This document shows, piece by piece, positions 61,862 through 64,000 of a stretch of 64,000 nt of DNA. The stretch comes from Takifugu bimaculatus. Taxonomy: Eukaryota > Chordata > Actinopteri > Tetraodontiformes > Tetraodontidae. The stretch covers positions 14,976,205 to 15,040,204 of the forward strand of contig CP034992.1 in NCBI GenBank assembly GCA_004026145.2, written 5' to 3'. The notes under the pieces were generated by a model. The model had not been told where the DNA came from and did no database searches. It worked only from the letters and a program-made list of their open reading frames with translations. Both the position numbers and the translations under genes were made by a program. How positions within the stretch are numbered: position 1 is the first letter of the stretch; every line of letters begins with the position of its first letter.

Positions 61862-62110
61862 AATGCCAGGTTTCCACTGAGGACCTTGGTTCTACTGTAC
61901 CCTGCTCTGCTCTACTTTTTGTACATTTCCACTGAGAAAAAGTAATTTCACCGGGGTATCGAGTGGTACTTTTTTGGTACCTGCTCCTTCGAAGGTCTGA
62001 AAAAGCAGTCCAGTTTTTTCAGACACTAAAAACATAGATGTAGGCACAATTCTCTGATTGGCCAGATGATTGATGTTACTGATGAGTGATGCGAGAAACA
62101 ACTTTCACAA
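61862..62110. mobile_element. Possible MITE (tttccactg / ggtacttttt type)
   Basis: The words ccaggtttccactgag, tttccactgagaaaaag, gtggtacttttttggtacc and ctgattggcc resemble a PIF/Harbinger-type nonautonomous element frequent in fish. Neither inverted end nor target duplication is clear. Confidence 0.35.
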
Positions 62111-62407
62111 ACCCCAAACCCACCATTGGGAAAACCCCAGAACAATGATGGTGTATATTTCTTAATCTTGCAAAATAAATAACAAATGCGAGGTAAGCTG
62201 ACACTCTGGTAAAACAATACCTAACAATGACCCGGACTAAAGATAGTCTGAACTATCAGTCTAAAGGTTAATCCAGTCTAAGATTAGTCTTACTCTTAAA
62301 GCCTTTAGTTCCTGCAGATGTGTTGAGTTCTGACACCAGTGTGTTTTTTGGCAACAATGTATGTAGTTTTTGCTACTAAAGCTAATCTGGCAAATCTCAG
62401 AGTCAGG

Positions 62408-62444
<37 letters not shown>

Positions 62445-64000
62445 TACGCTGCATTAAATTTCCACTGCATGTGATGCAACATTCTATCACCTGGTTTTTA
62501 TTTTTAGCTGCACATCTCAATGGACAAAACCTTCATATCTTCAGCTATAGTCTGAATCATTCTTTAATTCTTTGTCAGCTTCAGGCTTCGATTTGTTTTC
62601 TGCTCTCATCTCTTCTTTGCTCCCGTGCGTTCACTTCTGGGACTTATGACCTGATTTCATAGGTAACCTATTTGGATGTTCTCCCATCACCACCACGTTC
62701 CTGTATGATGCCCGTTTACACTTCTTTATTCTTCTCCTTCTGAATTCAGCAGCTGTGCAAGTCTGAACCTCTGGCCACTGTGTACGACTGGTTTAGGATC
62801 TTCACAGAATGCTACAAAGACCTGGTTAGCTGATGACTAGCAATAACTGACAGTGTGTTATTGTGTTCCACCTGAAAGATGAGCTGTCTTTCACATGCAG
62901 ACGTTTGTAAAAGTTTGTGTTGTTTGAAGAAAAGCCCAGAGTGGGGAAGGCTTCACTGCCTGGTTGGCTTTAGCTATCGTTTTTGGATATGATGATGCAC
63001 AGACTGTGGTTTATTGAAGTGTTCACTAGAATGTAATTTAAACACTTTTGGTGTGTCTGTTTTTGTCAGCATCAGTCTCTCTTCATGATCTTCTTCCAGA
63101 AGGCAGCATTCCACACATAGGTGGAATATGTCTTTTTACTCATCAGAGGGTGTGACTGTGTGGAGAGAGAGAGCAGGGCTGCACATGCACTCAATCATTT
63201 TTATCAGAAGGCAGCTCTGTGTTGTGGATCATCATTAGGCACTCTAATAGCTACACCCCAGTCACACTAATCCCCATAAGCATTTGCAAAGACCGGTATT
63301 ATGTGAAGCTGCACATTTATACTGGCTGTTGGCTGCCGTCCCCTGGAGCCTCTCACCTCGGGTACAGGCAGCCGGTTGCGAGGGGGTATCGACCCAAATC
63401 AATTACAGGCCTATTTACTTAATGAGCTCGGTCAACGTGTGTGTCTCTCAGGCCACCCACGTAGTGAGCCACTGACGACACAAGAGAAGCAGAGCTCCTG
63501 CTTTGTCTGCGTATGTCTGTCAGGAACCAACTAATCTGGAACATCTTGAATCCCTATTTGTCTCAGATCCCATTGGGCCTGAAAAGCTTCTGAGATCAAG
63601 ACCTGAGTTCAGGAAGATGTTCTGCTAAATATTGGAGTGCTGGGGTCAAAGGATGGATTCTGTGTTAGTGCAGATCTTAAACCAGACTTGAAGTGGAAGT
63701 CTGGTTGGTTCAGGTCTTTCTTTACTTGTGGAAAAGTGAAGAAAAGGTGGAGACCGTGCTGGTGGACATTCCTGTGAGTGTCTGCAGTGATGGACATGGA
63801 TGTACTGTAGATGCAGGTTGTTGGCGTGAACCAGGGATTCTTGGTGGGAACCCAGACAGATGAGCATCCTTAATTTATCCCTCTTCAGCCACAATACACT
63901 GCAGCACACAAGATGAACATTCCTGTGAAATGCGCATCCAAGTCTGATGTGTAACTGTAAAGCAACACTTTCAACTGCAGCTCCAGGTCATTCTGTTTGG
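62111..64000. other. 5' ptprg intron, last part of window
   Basis: It contains a TG array at 62410-62443. No exon or mobile element is supported to the window end. Confidence 0.5.

Noticed and set aside
44157..64000. Search for the ptprg signal-peptide exon and the exon ending in the WAYS-type segment
   Set aside because: No minus-strand frame with a suitable donor and protein match was found, so they are assumed to lie outside the window.

Overview
The window is vertebrate nuclear DNA, almost certainly from a teleost (ray-finned) fish. The evidence is a multi-exon vertebrate gene with GT-AG introns, very dense CA/TG microsatellites, and a fish-typical set of mobile elements: Rex3 (RTE), an L2 3' end with a TTGA tail, Tx1/L1-like LINEs, a Penelope-like element with a GIY-YIG remnant, Sushi-type chromoviral Ty3/gypsy, BEL/Pao and hAT elements. 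No bacterial, viral or CRISPR features were seen.

The only host gene I can support is ptprg, receptor-type protein tyrosine phosphatase gamma, on the minus strand. Sixteen consecutive coding exons lie between 44156 and 4689 with matching intron phases. In transcript order they encode most of a carbonic-anhydrase-like domain (44156-19899), a fibronectin type III domain (18833-16868), a long Ser/Thr-rich and acidic extracellular exon (16660-15943), the transmembrane helix (10579-10432), the juxtamembrane region (8376-6019) and the first part of phosphatase domain D1 (5398-4689). The signal-peptide exon, the exon just before the CA-like domain, and everything after the first third of D1 (including the HC(X)5R catalytic loop and D2) were not found. 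The gene therefore extends past both ends of the window, and 44157-64000 is read as 5' intron sequence.

Region by region (plus coordinates): 1-358 is the end of a Sushi-like LTR; 1100-3530 an antisense L1-like LINE fossil; 3620-4650 an L2 3' end finishing 39 bp from a ptprg splice donor; 4689-10579 the D1, juxtamembrane and transmembrane exons; 11985-15560 two hAT elements, a LINE 3' end and a Rex3 scrap; 15943-28586 the extracellular exons, with Rex3 at 22440-24540 inside one intron; 28587-40089 an 11.5-kb intron holding an hAT element and a nested BEL/Pao, Penelope and chromovirus cluster (34060-38972); 40090-44156 two CA-like exons; 44157-64000 intron with a near-perfect hairpin, a 5'-inverted Penelope-like element, gypsy and Tx1-like fragments and a possible MITE.

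The most notable signals concern splicing: a (UG)14 tract directly before one 3' splice site, a CA repeat starting a few bases after a 5' splice site, GAY triplet repeats and a 31-bp minisatellite in acceptor regions, and a 78-bp stop-free intron of 3n length inside D1. The other notable signals are datable nested insertions: a 47-bp Penelope-like tail with its own target-site duplication inside BEL/Pao, and hAT elements with 8-bp duplications. Family names rest on remembered protein motifs; no database search was run.
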